This document shows, piece after piece, positions 1-9,092 of a stretch of 64,000 bases of DNA. The notes below the pieces were generated by a model. The model had not been told where the DNA came from, made no database searches, and was given only the letters and a program-made list of their open reading frames with translations. The first letter of the stretch is position 1. Each line of letters begins with the position of its first letter. This DNA is from Salinibacterium sp. NK8237. GTDB lineage: Bacteria > Actinomycetota > Actinomycetes > Actinomycetales > Microbacteriaceae. The stretch covers positions 1,426,001 through 1,490,000 of the forward strand of contig NZ_JADYWE010000001.1 in NCBI RefSeq assembly GCF_015864955.1, written 5' to 3'. Made by a program: the position numbers and the translations under genes.

Positions 1-1
1 C

Positions 2-1078
2 TCGCGCCCATTAGCGGCGTTAGCAGCAACGATCGCGGCTACCGCGCTATTCGGTCCCGTTATCGCGGGCGTCATCATGGAACTCGTTGGCGGCCCTGAG
101 GCTTGGCGAGCGCTGTTCTGGCTCAATGTGGTCATCGGAATCATCGTGCTGCCGATTGCGATCTTTGTAATCCGGGAACCACAAGGCGAGAAACGTCGGG
201 GATTCGACGCTGTGGGAGTCATGCTCTTGACCCCAGCCGTCATTCTGCTCGCTGGGCCCCTGAGCACCGTGTCTACCGACTCGCCCGCATCGTGGCTGAC
301 GCTAGCGCTGACCCTCCTCGGAGCAGTCTTCGCGATCGCGTTTGTGCTCTATGAGCGGTACCGAGCCCGCAAAGGACGTCAAGCGCTCGTGGACCCCCTA
401 CTCTTCGGCTTCCGCCATCTCACGGTGGGAGTAATCATCGCGGGATTCATGCACGCCGCAGCCACGGCGGGCACTCTCATCATCACGATCGGCCTCCAGC
501 AAGAAGCCGGCCAGACGGCACTTCAGACGGCACTCTGGATGCTCCCTGCTGCGATCGCGACCATCATAGGTTCGTGGATTGCTGGCAGACTCCCCCAACG
601 CTCCACCTATCGCCTCATCGCGATCGGGACGGGGATGGGAGCCCTCTCGCTCGCGGGAATCGCGATCGCCTTTGGTGTCGCTCCCGTCACAGCGCTGCCG
701 TGGATCGTCAGCGCCATCTTGGTCACCAACTCGTTTGGCAATGCCCTTGCCGGCCCAGCAAACCAGGCACGGACACTGGTAGAAGTCCCCGATTACCGAG
801 CAAGCGTCGCCGGATCATTGATTCAGTTCTCTCAACGCTTTGGCTCCGCACTTGGTATCGCCTTCGCCCTCATCCTCTACTACGGCTATGAGAACGTTTC
901 CACGCTAGCGGGCCAACCGACACTGGGCCCAACGCTCGCGATCGCTCTCACCTCGGTCTTCCTGCTCATCGCGGCGATCCTTGCACTCATGGATCGCGCA
1001 CGCAGCCGCAGAGCGGCACCAGCGACGGACCCTGAGCTTCGCGAGTCGACCGCGGTGCCCGTGGTCGCACCCAGCTAG
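2..1078 (+). CDS. MFS drug efflux transporter, DHA2 family (5' end outside window)
   Basis: The reading frame is open from the first bases of the window, so this is the C-terminal part of a larger protein. It would be a proton-coupled multidrug exporter in the cytoplasmic membrane. The residues before the first in-window ATG (position 77) read GPVIAGVIM and continue into a WRALFWLNV segment, matching the antiporter motif C and the W-R-x-x-F-x-x-N hallmark of 14-TM DHA2 pumps. About eight or nine hydrophobic segments follow, and the tail is short and charged. The substrate cannot be predicted. The ATG at 77 is internal and is not the real start. Confidence 0.85.
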   Translation, partial: SRPLAALAATIAATALFGPVIAGVIMELVGGPEAWRALFWLNVVIGIIVLPIAIFVIREPQGEKRRGFDAVGVMLLTPAVILLAGPLSTVSTDSPASWLTLALTLLGAVFAIAFVLYERYRARKGRQALVDPLLFGFRHLTVGVIIAGFMHAAATAGTLIITIGLQQEAGQTALQTALWMLPAAIATIIGSWIAGRLPQRSTYRLIAIGTGMGALSLAGIAIAFGVAPVTALPWIVSAILVTNSFGNALAGPANQARTLVEVPDYRASVAGSLIQFSQRFGSALGIAFALILYYGYENVSTLAGQPTLGPTLAIALTSVFLLIAAILALMDRARSRRAAPATDPELRESTAVPVVAPS

Positions 1079-1335
1079 CCAATGAACGAGACCAGACTTC
1101 GGGATGCCCGGCGCGCTGAGGTCGCTGCGACTCACGGCGCTCAGCACGCGGGAGGGGCTGCGCGCACACACTGAGTGGTGAAGTAGGCAACCCAGCGAAG
1201 CATGGATCGCCGGCCGCAGCCGCAAGCCGCATCCGACTCCAGCGCGTGCTAAAACTCCATCTGCGAAACGGGGCGCTGCGCACGGAGGTCCGCTGCCCCG
1301 CAGAACAGAATGTGCAGCCTCGCGGGCGCGCGAAA
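1079..1335. other. Intergenic region with no recognisable gene
   Basis: This gap lies between the convergent ends of the MFS gene and the peptide-binding lipoprotein gene. Open frames in it lack ribosome-binding sites and family resemblance. No tRNA-like or repeat structure was seen apart from the terminator that follows. Confidence 0.5.
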
Positions 1336-1374
1336 GACCGGCCCCGCTGTTAAGCGGGACCGGTCCTCGTTGAG
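1336..1374 (-). terminator. Rho-independent terminator of the peptide ABC operon
   Basis: A GC-rich inverted repeat (GACCGGCCCCGCT, 4-nt loop, AGCGGGACCGGTC) lies about 10 bp downstream of the binding-protein stop codon. On the minus strand it runs into a short T-rich stretch. Confidence 0.7.
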
Positions 1375-1382
1375 CTAGACCG

Positions 1383-2972
1383 CTAGCCGGCCATCGATAC
1401 GTTGGTGAATTCGATCCACCAGCTCTTAGGCTGCTCGTAGCCCTCGACGTCGGCGGACATTGCGCGCGGTGCGGTGTCGTTAGCAACGAACAGCCACGCG
1501 GCGTCCTCGGTGACGAGATGCCCGACCTCTGTCAGAAGCGCACCACGCTCTTCTTCGTCGGTCGTCACGATCGCCTGCGCGTAGAGCGCATCGGCTTCTT
1601 CATTGCAGTAGCTAAAGAAGTTGCCGTCGCAGCCGAACCAGAAGCCGTTCCAGCTCGAGGGCTGTTCGAGGCTAAACGCCTGGTTTGCCGCGTTCCAACC
1701 AGTGTCACCCTCACCCAACTGACCGTACATTCCCGAGAAGTCAACCGGGTCAAGTGTGACCCGAATATCTACCTCGGCCAGCTGCGCCTGCAGTGCTTCA
1801 TTCATCGACTTAGCCTGCATCGAACCAGAGCCAGCCGTGATGTAGCCCACCGTGATGTCAACACCATCGGCGTACCCTGCTTCAGCCAGAAGTTCGCTCG
1901 CTAGCTCAGGGTCGTAGCCGTAGATGTCGTCAGCTTCGTCGTAGTAGAGGCTCGCCGGAGCGAACATCTGATACGCAGGCGAAGCTGTGTCGTGCAGCAA
2001 GTCGCTCGCGATTGCCTCGCGGTCAATCGCATAGTTCATAGCTTGACGAACACGGATGTCGTCCAACGGAGCCTCCTGGGTCATCAACTGCCATGACCAC
2101 TCCCAGTCGAACGCATTGCCTGCGGTTACAAATCCCGCTTCCTCAAGGCTTGCGAAGTCATCGGGTTGCGCAGACTCGATCCAGTCGACTCGTCCCGAGC
2201 GCAGCGCTGCCGTACGCGCTGACGCGTCAGGAATTAGTTCGACCGTCAGCCGGTCGAGCTTTGCGACATCGCCCCAATAGTCGTCGTTGCGAACGAACGA
2301 GATCGACTGGTTCTCTTCGAGGGAATCGAAGACGAATGGACCAGTTCCGACCGGGTCTTTCGCCTGGCCTTCAGCGCCGAACTCTTCTAGCGATGCTGGG
2401 CTCGCGAAGTAGACGTTGTAGAGGTCAGCAAGGAAGAAAGCGAAAGGTTCGTTGAGATGGAAAACAACCGTCATGTCGTCGACCTTTTCGGTCGACTCAA
2501 TGAAGTTCAGCACTGAGTAGTAGGTCACCAATACCGGGTCGTAATTCGGGTCAGTCTCATCCATGTAGCGAGTGAGGTTATAGAGCAGCGCGTCAGCATC
2601 CCACGCCGTTCCATCGTGGAAGGTCACGTCCTCCTGAAGGTGGATGGTGTAGTCGAGGTCGTTCTCCGCGATCTCCCATGACGCCGCCAAAGCCGGAGCG
2701 ACGCCAGCAGGGGCGTTGGGGTCGGAAACGTCTCGCTTGGTGAGCCCCTCGTAGATCAGGTTTCCGATCAGTCGCTGCCCCTCATAGCCGGCGGTGGTGA
2801 TGGCGCCGGTATCAAGGCTGGGGAAGGATGCCATCTGCGAACCGATGACGAGTTCTTGCTCGGCTGTGTCTCCGCTGTCGCTACCGGCACAGCCGGTCAG
2901 GACGAGTGCTGTAGACACAACCGCGGCTGCGATCGCTGTGAGGCGCCGCGTGCGGGTGTTTGTGAAATGCAT
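1383..2972 (-). CDS. Peptide/nickel-type ABC transporter substrate-binding lipoprotein (SBP family 5)
   Basis: Extracellular binding protein that captures the ligand (oligopeptide, nickel chelate or similar) for the upstream permeases. At 529 residues it has the usual family size. A signal peptide ends in a lipobox LTGC with the lipidated Cys at about residue 28, followed by an acidic linker. The early ITTAGYEGQRLIGNLIYEGL region and the mid-protein pattern VRQAMNYAIDRE are typical of DppA/OppA proteins. AAGGAG lies 5-6 nt upstream of the ATG. It is the last gene of a five-gene operon, 44 bp after the second ATPase gene. The exact ligand is unknown. Confidence 0.9.
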   Translation of the reverse strand: MHFTNTRTRRLTAIAAAVVSTALVLTGCAGSDSGDTAEQELVIGSQMASFPSLDTGAITTAGYEGQRLIGNLIYEGLTKRDVSDPNAPAGVAPALAASWEIAENDLDYTIHLQEDVTFHDGTAWDADALLYNLTRYMDETDPNYDPVLVTYYSVLNFIESTEKVDDMTVVFHLNEPFAFFLADLYNVYFASPASLEEFGAEGQAKDPVGTGPFVFDSLEENQSISFVRNDDYWGDVAKLDRLTVELIPDASARTAALRSGRVDWIESAQPDDFASLEEAGFVTAGNAFDWEWSWQLMTQEAPLDDIRVRQAMNYAIDREAIASDLLHDTASPAYQMFAPASLYYDEADDIYGYDPELASELLAEAGYADGVDITVGYITAGSGSMQAKSMNEALQAQLAEVDIRVTLDPVDFSGMYGQLGEGDTGWNAANQAFSLEQPSSWNGFWFGCDGNFFSYCNEEADALYAQAIVTTDEEERGALLTEVGHLVTEDAAWLFVANDTAPRAMSADVEGYEQPKSWWIEFTNVSMAG

Positions 2973-3016
2973 GTCTCTCCTTGTGTCGTAGGGGTGTGCG
3001 CGTTTCTTTTCATCGA

Positions 3017-3775
3017 TCAGATGGCCTCCGCGCTATGCCTCGCGTCCAGAAGCACCCGGGTGTACGGGTCTTTCGGATCGTCCAACACAGCGCGAGTCGG
3101 CCCCGACTCGACGACTTCACCGCGGTTCAGTACGAGCACGTCGTCACTGATGTGCTCGATGACCGCGAGGTCATGGCTGATGAAGAAGAGCGCAACACCA
3201 AGATCGCTTTGCAGCTCCGCGAAAGTGTTGAGCACCTGCGCCTGAACGGACTTGTCCAGCGCGGACACTGCCTCGTCAGCAACGATCACCTCTGGGTTAT
3301 TGGCGATCGCGCGCGCAATCGCAATCCGTTGCGCCTGACCGCCAGATAACTCGTGCGGATAAGCGTGCAGGTAGTCGGCAGTGAGGGACACACGCGCCAA
3401 CAGCTCAACGCAACGCGCGGCCCATTCGCGGGAGGGAATCCCTTGGGCCCGTAGTTGAAAAGCGAGCGACTGCTGCACCGTCATTGTGGGGTTGAGGGCG
3501 TGCCTCGGATCCTGCGGAACCAGTTGAATTCGTCGGCGTGCCATACGCAGCTGGCGCTCACTCATCGAGAACAGGTCATCGTCACCGAGGGTAACGACCC
3601 CGGCATCCGGAGCCATGAGCCGCATCACAATTCTGCCAAGAGTCGACTTTCCGCTGCCTGATTCGCCTACGACACCGAGCGTGCGCCCACGCTCGAGACT
3701 GAAGGACACTCGGTCGAGTGCGGTAAACGCGCCAAAATGTTTCACGATGCCATCTGCGGCGAGAACGGAACTCAT
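3017..3775 (-). CDS. Peptide-type ABC transporter ATP-binding protein (DppF/OppF-like)
   Basis: One of two cytoplasmic ATPases powering the importer. Walker A (GESGSGKST) is at residues 37-45, the Q-loop is in LVPQDPRHALNP, the signature is LSGGQ, and Walker B is VIVADEAVSALD. With 252 residues it is compact: the C-terminal oligopeptide-transporter extension is very short. The ATG overlaps the preceding ATPase stop by 4 bp (ATGA), indicating translational coupling. The heterodimeric ATPase arrangement (D plus F) is standard for SBP-5 importers. Confidence 0.9.
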   Translation of the reverse strand: MSSVLAADGIVKHFGAFTALDRVSFSLERGRTLGVVGESGSGKSTLGRIVMRLMAPDAGVVTLGDDDLFSMSERQLRMARRRIQLVPQDPRHALNPTMTVQQSLAFQLRAQGIPSREWAARCVELLARVSLTADYLHAYPHELSGGQAQRIAIARAIANNPEVIVADEAVSALDKSVQAQVLNTFAELQSDLGVALFFISHDLAVIEHISDDVLVLNRGEVVESGPTRAVLDDPKDPYTRVLLDARHSAEAI

Positions 3776-4746
3776 GCTGTTACCTCCTGAGGAGCTGAAG
3801 CCACGGCATGGCCGGGTTCGACATCACGCAACGAACCCCAGTCCCGCCTCATCCGCACCTCGTCTGGTACGACCGCGAGTTCGCCCCGCGGGGTGTTAGC
3901 CGAAGGTTCGGCCGCGAGCAGTGCACGCGTGTACTCGTGCTGCGCGTTGTGAAGTACTTGATGCGCGAAGCCCAGCTCGACAATGCGACCGCCGAGCATG
4001 ACGGCAACGCGGTCGTGCGGCTTCGAAGCAATGAGGGCTGCGATACCAATGTCGTGAGTGATGAACAAGATTGCCGTCTCCATGCGCACACGCAAGTCGT
4101 CGAGGAGTCGCACCACTTGAACGCCGACGGAGGCATCGAGCGCGCTCGACGGCTCATCCGCGATGATCAACTCCGGTTCGCAGCAGATCGCGATCGCGAT
4201 CGCGACTCGTTGACGCATGCCACCAGAGATTTCGTGGGGGTAGTTATGCAAAACTCGTTCGGGGTCAGCGATGTGCACGAGCTCGAGCAGCTCCGTTGCT
4301 CGAACAAGAGCTGCGGCACGATTGGGAGCCTTACCGTGTTGCAACAGTGTCTCGGTTATCTGGCCGCCGATTCTCCGCATCGGATCGAGCGAAGAGTTTG
4401 GGTCTTGCGGCACCATTCCGATTCTGTCGCCGTGAAGTCGGCGAAGAGCTCGGCGATCCGCGCTCAGAAGCTCGACACCATCGAACTCGACCGTTCCCTC
4501 GACCTTTGCCGCGGGATGAGCCATCCCTGTAATAGTGCGAGCGAACACCGTCTTGCCACTGCCGGATTCGCCGAGGAGAACCGTGACTTGAGAACGCTCG
4601 AGGCCGAGGCCGATCGAATCGACGACAGTGTTCCAGCCGCCGCGAGGTGAACGAAACGAGACGGAGACGTTCGAGGCGTCGAGCGTCAACGGTGTTTGGA
4701 CATCGAGTCGCCCTCCCGATGCTGCGGTTGTGGTGCCTAGGCTCAT
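3772..4746 (-). CDS. Peptide-type ABC transporter ATP-binding protein (DppD/OppD-like)
   Basis: First ATPase of the importer. The 324-residue protein carries Walker A (GESGSGKT), a Q-loop in GMVPQDPNSSLDP, signature ISGGMRQRVAIA and Walker B LIIADEPSSALD. A C-terminal extension after residue 265 resembles the oligo_HPY region of DppD proteins. Its ATG overlaps the end of the upstream permease by 4 bp. The first 20 residues before the ABC domain look unstructured. Confidence 0.9.
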   Translation of the reverse strand: MSLGTTTAASGGRLDVQTPLTLDASNVSVSFRSPRGGWNTVVDSIGLGLERSQVTVLLGESGSGKTVFARTITGMAHPAAKVEGTVEFDGVELLSADRRALRRLHGDRIGMVPQDPNSSLDPMRRIGGQITETLLQHGKAPNRAAALVRATELLELVHIADPERVLHNYPHEISGGMRQRVAIAIAICCEPELIIADEPSSALDASVGVQVVRLLDDLRVRMETAILFITHDIGIAALIASKPHDRVAVMLGGRIVELGFAHQVLHNAQHEYTRALLAAEPSANTPRGELAVVPDEVRMRRDWGSLRDVEPGHAVASAPQEVTA

Positions 4747-5648
4747 GACTCTTGCCCCCGTCCGGAGATGGCATCTCGAAAGCCATCTCCGACGAGCGGA
4801 AAGAGCATCGAGAGCGCGATGATTACGACAACCGGTGCGAGCGCCAGCCCGGGGTCGCTATAAATGGCAGCCTGCATTTCTTGAAGGATGGATCCCAGCT
4901 CCGGTTCTGGGGAGGGAACCCCAAGCCCAATGAACCCAAGCCCACCCGCAATGGCGATGTTGGCTCCCACAAGTGAGGTCGAGAATGCCAGAACGGCCGG
5001 GAGCGCAACCGGAACGATCTGTCGCCCCAGGATCGAAGGAAGTCCTGCACCGCTGGCCCGCGCCACGGTTACAAAGTCGAGTTCGCGGATTCGTGTCACT
5101 TCGGTCTCAGCGATTCGAGCGACGGGTGCGATCCAGACAAGCGTCAGAGCGAGGATGAGCGTTCCCAGACCGACGCCAAGGGTGATGGCGAGAAGAAGCG
5201 AAAGCAGCACGCCGGGGAACGCAAACATGACATCGACGGCGCGCATCAGGATGGTGTTGGTTACCTTGCCCGCGAGTCCCGCAATAGTGCCGATAATCAG
5301 GCCGAGCGTCGTGGCGATCACGATGGGCACGACCCCGGCAATCAGAGAGGTGCGCGTTCCGTACACTAGGCGACTGAGCATGTCGCGACCTTGGCTATCC
5401 GTTCCAAGGATGTGACCGTCGCTGAAGAACGGCAGCAGTCGATCGGCGAGCGAACCGCTCAGCGGGTCAGCAATTGGCAAGACCGGCGCAAGAGCCACTA
5501 TCAGCCCCACGCTGGCCACCAATGCGAGAGCAACCTGGCTCCTCAGCGGCAGCCGAGAAAGAAGCGCCCGGCGCTGGAACCGCGGGCTTGCGGTCTTCGA
5601 GGGTGTTGCCATGGTGGCTTTCCTTCCAATGACGGGAAATTTGGTCAT
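4743..5648 (-). CDS. Peptide-type ABC transporter permease (DppC-like)
   Basis: Inner-membrane permease of the SBP-5 importer, 301 residues, with an N-terminal cytoplasmic lead, one TM segment, a periplasmic loop containing HILGTDSQGRDMLSRLVYG (diagnostic for DppC/OppC) and five further TM segments of the BPD_transp_1 fold. The EAA-like loop (VARASGAGLPSILGRQIVP) contacts the ATPases. The ATG overlaps the dppB-like stop by 4 bp. Confidence 0.9.
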   Translation of the reverse strand: MTKFPVIGRKATMATPSKTASPRFQRRALLSRLPLRSQVALALVASVGLIVALAPVLPIADPLSGSLADRLLPFFSDGHILGTDSQGRDMLSRLVYGTRTSLIAGVVPIVIATTLGLIIGTIAGLAGKVTNTILMRAVDVMFAFPGVLLSLLLAITLGVGLGTLILALTLVWIAPVARIAETEVTRIRELDFVTVARASGAGLPSILGRQIVPVALPAVLAFSTSLVGANIAIAGGLGFIGLGVPSPEPELGSILQEMQAAIYSDPGLALAPVVVIIALSMLFPLVGDGFRDAISGRGQES

Positions 5649-6622
5649 GCTCGACCCACTCGGATTCGGGGATCAAGCAGTGCGTTGAGAATGTCGGCGA
5701 GGAGCAGCACAACTACGAATACGACCGCAATGAGAAGAGCGACCGCTTGCACCAGGGTGTAATCGCGCAAGCTAACGGACTGCACTACGAGGGCACCGAG
5801 GCCGGGAATGCTGAAGATGTTCTCGACGAATAGAGCGCCACCGAGCATCGAGCCAACTTGGATTCCCAACACGGTGATCATGGGCGGCAGTGCGTTGTGA
5901 TGCGCATGCACCGCGAGTCGCCAGGGGGAAAGCCCTCGAGCGCGAAGTGCGGGGAGGAGCTCTGTCGATTGAAGGGTGGCGATCGACGTCTTCAACGAGC
6001 GTGCCATTTGCGCTCCGGGGGCGAGCGCCAATGCTGTGGCGGGGAGCACGAGATGTGCGGCGACATCGAAGAAGCCGCCATCGCCGCGAGAACTTATGCC
6101 ACCGGCAGGGAAGAGAGGAAGCAGCACTGCGAATGCAAGCAGCAGGAGTAACGCAACGGTGTACTGCGGTGCCGACAAGAAGAATGCCTCGACCCAGTCA
6201 ATCACTCGACGCACCCAGCGGATGGATGACGTGGCGAGATTGCCCATGACGAGAGCAAGGACGACGGCGATCAGCGTTGCGGCTGCTCCGAGCATCGCAG
6301 TGTTTTCGAGTGCTGGCCCCACAATATCTGCGACGGGTCGGCCCTGACTGTAGGAGTACCCCAGATCGCCCGTAACGAGACGGCCTAGCCAGCCGAAGAA
6401 CTGCACCAGTATCGATTGGTCTAAGCCCATGACGATACGCAGCTCGGCGCGCTCCTCAGGAGTGCTGTCAGTTCCAAGGATCGTGAGCGCCGGGTCACCC
6501 GGTATTGCTCGGATTGCGAAAAACACTACGGCCGCTACGAAAAACGCAGTGAGAACCGTCAAGAGCAGTCGTGCTCCAACGAACCGGAGAAACCGGTTAT
6601 GTGCCAAATTCTTGTACTCCAC
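5645..6622 (-). CDS. Peptide-type ABC transporter permease (DppB-like)
   Basis: First gene of the five-gene operon. The 325-residue permease starts with the family-typical FLRFVGARLL helix, then AIPGDPALTIL in the first periplasmic loop and the coupling loop ALRARGLSPWRLAVHAHHNALP. The longest open start is GTG at 6622, which has no upstream Shine-Dalgarno. A TTG at 6607, eight bases after a GGAG, is at least as likely and shortens the protein by five residues. It is transcribed divergently from the PadR regulator. Confidence 0.88.
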   Translation of the reverse strand: MEYKNLAHNRFLRFVGARLLLTVLTAFFVAAVVFFAIRAIPGDPALTILGTDSTPEERAELRIVMGLDQSILVQFFGWLGRLVTGDLGYSYSQGRPVADIVGPALENTAMLGAAATLIAVVLALVMGNLATSSIRWVRRVIDWVEAFFLSAPQYTVALLLLLAFAVLLPLFPAGGISSRGDGGFFDVAAHLVLPATALALAPGAQMARSLKTSIATLQSTELLPALRARGLSPWRLAVHAHHNALPPMITVLGIQVGSMLGGALFVENIFSIPGLGALVVQSVSLRDYTLVQAVALLIAVVFVVVLLLADILNALLDPRIRVGRA

Positions 6623-6792
6623 AATTGGAATTAGACCGTACTTCTATTTCGGAAGTGTTACAGCGGCATTAACCCCAAAACTTGATCCCAAAGGTATAGT
6701 TCAAGAAAGGAGCATTCCGGCAAGCATCGGCGCTTGACGAGCGACTGCCTAATGACCTAAATTGACGATGGCTCGAATCAAAGGAGGCCCTC

Positions 6793-7377
6793 TTGGCCCT
6801 GAGACACGCAATTTTGTCCGCCCTCTCACGTGGCGTTCCCCGCACCGGCTACGACCTGAACACAAGCTTCGCCGACGACGTCGATCGCGCGTGGCACGCG
6901 AGCCCTTCACAGGTGTACTCCGAACTGACAAAGATGGAATCCTCTGGACTCATCGACATCAGCGAACGCAACGAGCGAGGCCGCACGAGCTACGTCATCA
7001 ACGAAAACGGAATAGAGGAGCTTCGACGCTGGCTACTCCATGACGAGCCAGATCACGGTATCCGCGACGATGCGATGATGCGCTTGGTCACGCTGTGGGT
7101 TCTTGACGACACGAATGCCGGCTATCTCATTGATGCCGAAATCTCATTCCAGCGACGCAGACAACTCAGCCTCAAGCACATGCTTGATTCGTGGGACGAA
7201 GTTCGCGAAGACACTCGCGTCTGGCGCAATCGTCACGCCATGCACTGGCTGTGGCTGCACCAAACACAAGAGATGCTGACCTGGCTCGAAGGCTTCCGCC
7301 GAGTCTTAGAGAACCCGGAGCTCTCGGTGCGCGACGTCTTTGCCCAATACGACGTGCCTTCCGAGACGGCATCCTAG
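6793..7377 (+). CDS. PadR family transcriptional regulator
   Basis: A 194-residue DNA-binding protein with an N-terminal winged helix (ALRHAILSALSRGVPRTGYDL, then SQVYSELTKMESSGLI) and a helical C-terminal dimerisation region of the Vir_act_alpha_C type. It starts at TTG 6793 with a strong AAAGGAGG 5 nt upstream, which decides the start. PadR proteins usually repress adjacent or divergent genes in response to a small ligand. The divergent peptide ABC operon is therefore a plausible target, but no PadR-like operator was recognised in the 170-bp spacer. Confidence 0.88.
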   Translation: MALRHAILSALSRGVPRTGYDLNTSFADDVDRAWHASPSQVYSELTKMESSGLIDISERNERGRTSYVINENGIEELRRWLLHDEPDHGIRDDAMMRLVTLWVLDDTNAGYLIDAEISFQRRRQLSLKHMLDSWDEVREDTRVWRNRHAMHWLWLHQTQEMLTWLEGFRRVLENPELSVRDVFAQYDVPSETAS

Positions 7378-7394
7378 GACCTAAGGCGCAAAGT

Positions 7395-7760
7395 CTATTC
7401 GACGATAAAAGTGGAATCAGAAAAGCGAACCTTGATACCCATCGAGCCTTCAACCAGAATCCACCTGCGAATCTCAAACGTTCGCAGCCCTGCGGCCGCT
7501 AGCGGGTCGGCAGCAGCAAGGGCCTCTGCTTCCTCGCGCGATGCAACACGGAGGATCGTCAACCCCGCGCCAACATCTGGGCCTTCTGGCGCAAACAATG
7601 GGCCAGATCCAAAGACTTTGTTTGCGCGTTCGAGATCAAGGATGTAGCCGAGGTGTTCTGGGATTGACTCGCGGAGTTGTTCTGATGCGACGGTAGAAGT
7701 CCACTGCACAATCCAAAGTTCCACTTTGGCAGACTGCGCGATTGGAGAGGTTTCTGACAT
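7395..7760 (-). CDS. YciI-like (YCII domain) protein
   Basis: A 121-residue protein with the ferredoxin-like YCII fold: a strand with ELWIVQWTS, a helix containing REHL-like residues (RESIPEHLGYILDLE) and the closing motif DPLAAAGLRTFEIRRW, including the conserved Asp. YCII proteins are small, mostly uncharacterised enzymes or decarboxylase-like accessory proteins in catabolic clusters. An AAAGGA precedes the ATG. It lies 66 bp downstream of the binding-protein gene of the catabolic cluster, separated by a hairpin, so it may be a weakly expressed last gene of that transcript. Confidence 0.75.
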   Translation of the reverse strand: MSETSPIAQSAKVELWIVQWTSTVASEQLRESIPEHLGYILDLERANKVFGSGPLFAPEGPDVGAGLTILRVASREEAEALAAADPLAAAGLRTFEIRRWILVEGSMGIKVRFSDSTFIVE

Positions 7761-7785
7761 CTCTGTTGTCCTTTCACAATGAGAA

Positions 7786-7816
7786 AGCGGCCGGGGAACT
7801 AGATGCCCCGACCGCT
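7786..7816 (-). terminator. Stem-loop between the binding-protein gene and the YciI-like gene
   Basis: Inverted repeat AGCGGCCGGGG / CCCCGACCGCT with an 8-9-nt loop and one mismatched pair, about 11 bp after the binding-protein stop codon. It could act as a partial terminator or an mRNA stabiliser. The T-tract is weak. Confidence 0.5.
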
Positions 7817-7826
7817 CCGCATTGAT

Positions 7827-8849
7827 TTACTGAGTGAGTAAGAGCGTGTCCAAATCAACAGTGTTTTCGATGACATCGTTCGCCAACATGATCTCTTCGT
7901 ATGCTTCGAAAGCAGCGGGATCGAGTGTCACCGTATAGTCCGGCAGCCGGATGTCTGCCGCGACTTCGGCGGTCAACGATGTGTAGGTCGGAAGGATCGC
8001 TCGCACGGCATCATCATTCTCAGCAGCGAAGACACTGGACTCAGCGAGCGCCCGTTGGAAGCAGCCCACCACGTCGGGGTTCGCACTGGCATATTCCTGC
8101 GACGCTATCCAGACCGCAGCGACCCCACCATCTCCCGCAGCAGTGTTAGTCGGCAAGACTTCGGTGTAGCCGCTGTCCAACGCGCTGAGCAGGAAGCCAT
8201 CGCTGACAGCAGCTGCGTCAACTTGGCCCCGGTCAATAGCCTCAAGCATTGCGGAGTAGGCAACTTCGGAAACTGTCACAGTGCTGGGGTCGATACCCAA
8301 AAACTCCAGAGACTGCAGTAGCGAGATATGCGGCAACTGGTAGAGAGAGTCGACGGCGATCGTCTTTCCGACAAGATCTTCAGGGTCCACGATCCCGGTG
8401 TCGCTGCCGGTCACCACCGAGATGTTCGATGGTGTGCCTGCAGCAGGTAGTCCGGCCGCCGCTCCGACCACCACGACGGGCAGTCCGTTGGACGATGTCG
8501 CGATCACGGCGGGTGCACTGGTGAAAGCGAATTGAGACTCGCCACTCACTACTGAGGCCTGCAAGGAAGCCGCAGGCGTTTCGACCAGAGTGATGTCTAA
8601 CCCCTCGTCAGCGAAAAAGCCTTGGTCAATCCCCAGCACTACGGATGCTGCGCTTCCGACGGGGAGATATCCGATCGTGAGCGATGCTTCGCAAGAGTCG
8701 CCTGAGGCTGCTGTGGTGCTGGAATCTTCGGTTGCGGCGCTTGCGCAGCCACCGAGAGCGCTGACCGCGAGGAGAGCTGCCGCGCCGGCCGCTATATGCC
8801 GCAAAGACGGGCGTGGACGTAAAAGTTGAGAGTGCTGTGTCGAGTACAA
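7827..8849 (-). CDS. NMT1/SsuA-like ABC transporter substrate-binding lipoprotein
   Basis: Binding protein of the THI5/NMT1-SsuA superfamily. Relatives bind sulfonates, nitrate, thiamine pyrimidine precursors or aromatic acids. The lipobox is SALGGC, followed by LTIGYLPVGSAASVVLGIDQGFF, typical of the first lobe. The frame is open back to an ATG at 8903, but AAGGAG lies nine bases before TTG 8849. That start gives a normal 35-residue lipoprotein signal and is preferred. It is divergent from the two permeases and ATPase that complete the importer, and shares a spacer with two TCTATAGA-like sites. Confidence 0.85.
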   Translation of the reverse strand: MYSTQHSQLLRPRPSLRHIAAGAAALLAVSALGGCASAATEDSSTTAASGDSCEASLTIGYLPVGSAASVVLGIDQGFFADEGLDITLVETPAASLQASVVSGESQFAFTSAPAVIATSSNGLPVVVVGAAAGLPAAGTPSNISVVTGSDTGIVDPEDLVGKTIAVDSLYQLPHISLLQSLEFLGIDPSTVTVSEVAYSAMLEAIDRGQVDAAAVSDGFLLSALDSGYTEVLPTNTAAGDGGVAAVWIASQEYASANPDVVGCFQRALAESSVFAAENDDAVRAILPTYTSLTAEVAADIRLPDYTVTLDPAAFEAYEEIMLANDVIENTVDLDTLLLTQ

Positions 8850-8917
8850 GTGATCAAACTCCTTTGTCTGAAGATCGCGAGATGTCGCATATTGCATCGA
8901 CACCGGATGCGACCATT

Positions 8918-8926
8918 CTCTACAGA
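8918..8926. promoter_or_regulatory. TCTATAGA-family operator candidate, site A
   Basis: The sequence CTCTACAGA lies about 70 bp upstream of the preferred start of the binding-protein gene. It matches the half-palindromic word repeated at seven other places in this gene cluster (see findings). Confidence 0.45.
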
Positions 8927-9016
8927 CTATTGAAGATTGTCAACACACTTCGCAGCTCCCCACCTCATAGATTGAGCCGATTTCAGGGAAACTTCCTCAG
9001 GACTCACTGGTCAACC

Positions 9017-9025
9017 TGTATAGAT
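9017..9025. promoter_or_regulatory. TCTATAGA-family operator candidate, site B
   Basis: TGTATAGAT lies about 70 bp upstream of the first permease start, in the same divergent spacer as site A. It is a one-mismatch version of the shared word. Confidence 0.4.
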
Positions 9026-9092
9026 TTTGCTACTGTGTGGGCATGCCGCAATCCCGCGGAGTGATAATGACGTCACACAAGAGGGGCCACCC

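Noticed and set aside
6623..6792. PadR operator in the divergent spacer
   Set aside because: No ATGT-N8-ACAT-type inverted repeat could be seen; short partial palindromes around 6621 are too weak to support a call.
9027..9092. Longer N-terminus of the first SsuC-like permease
   Set aside because: The extra 22 codons start at TTG without a ribosome-binding site and cover operator-like site B; GTG 9093 has GAGGGG at the right distance.
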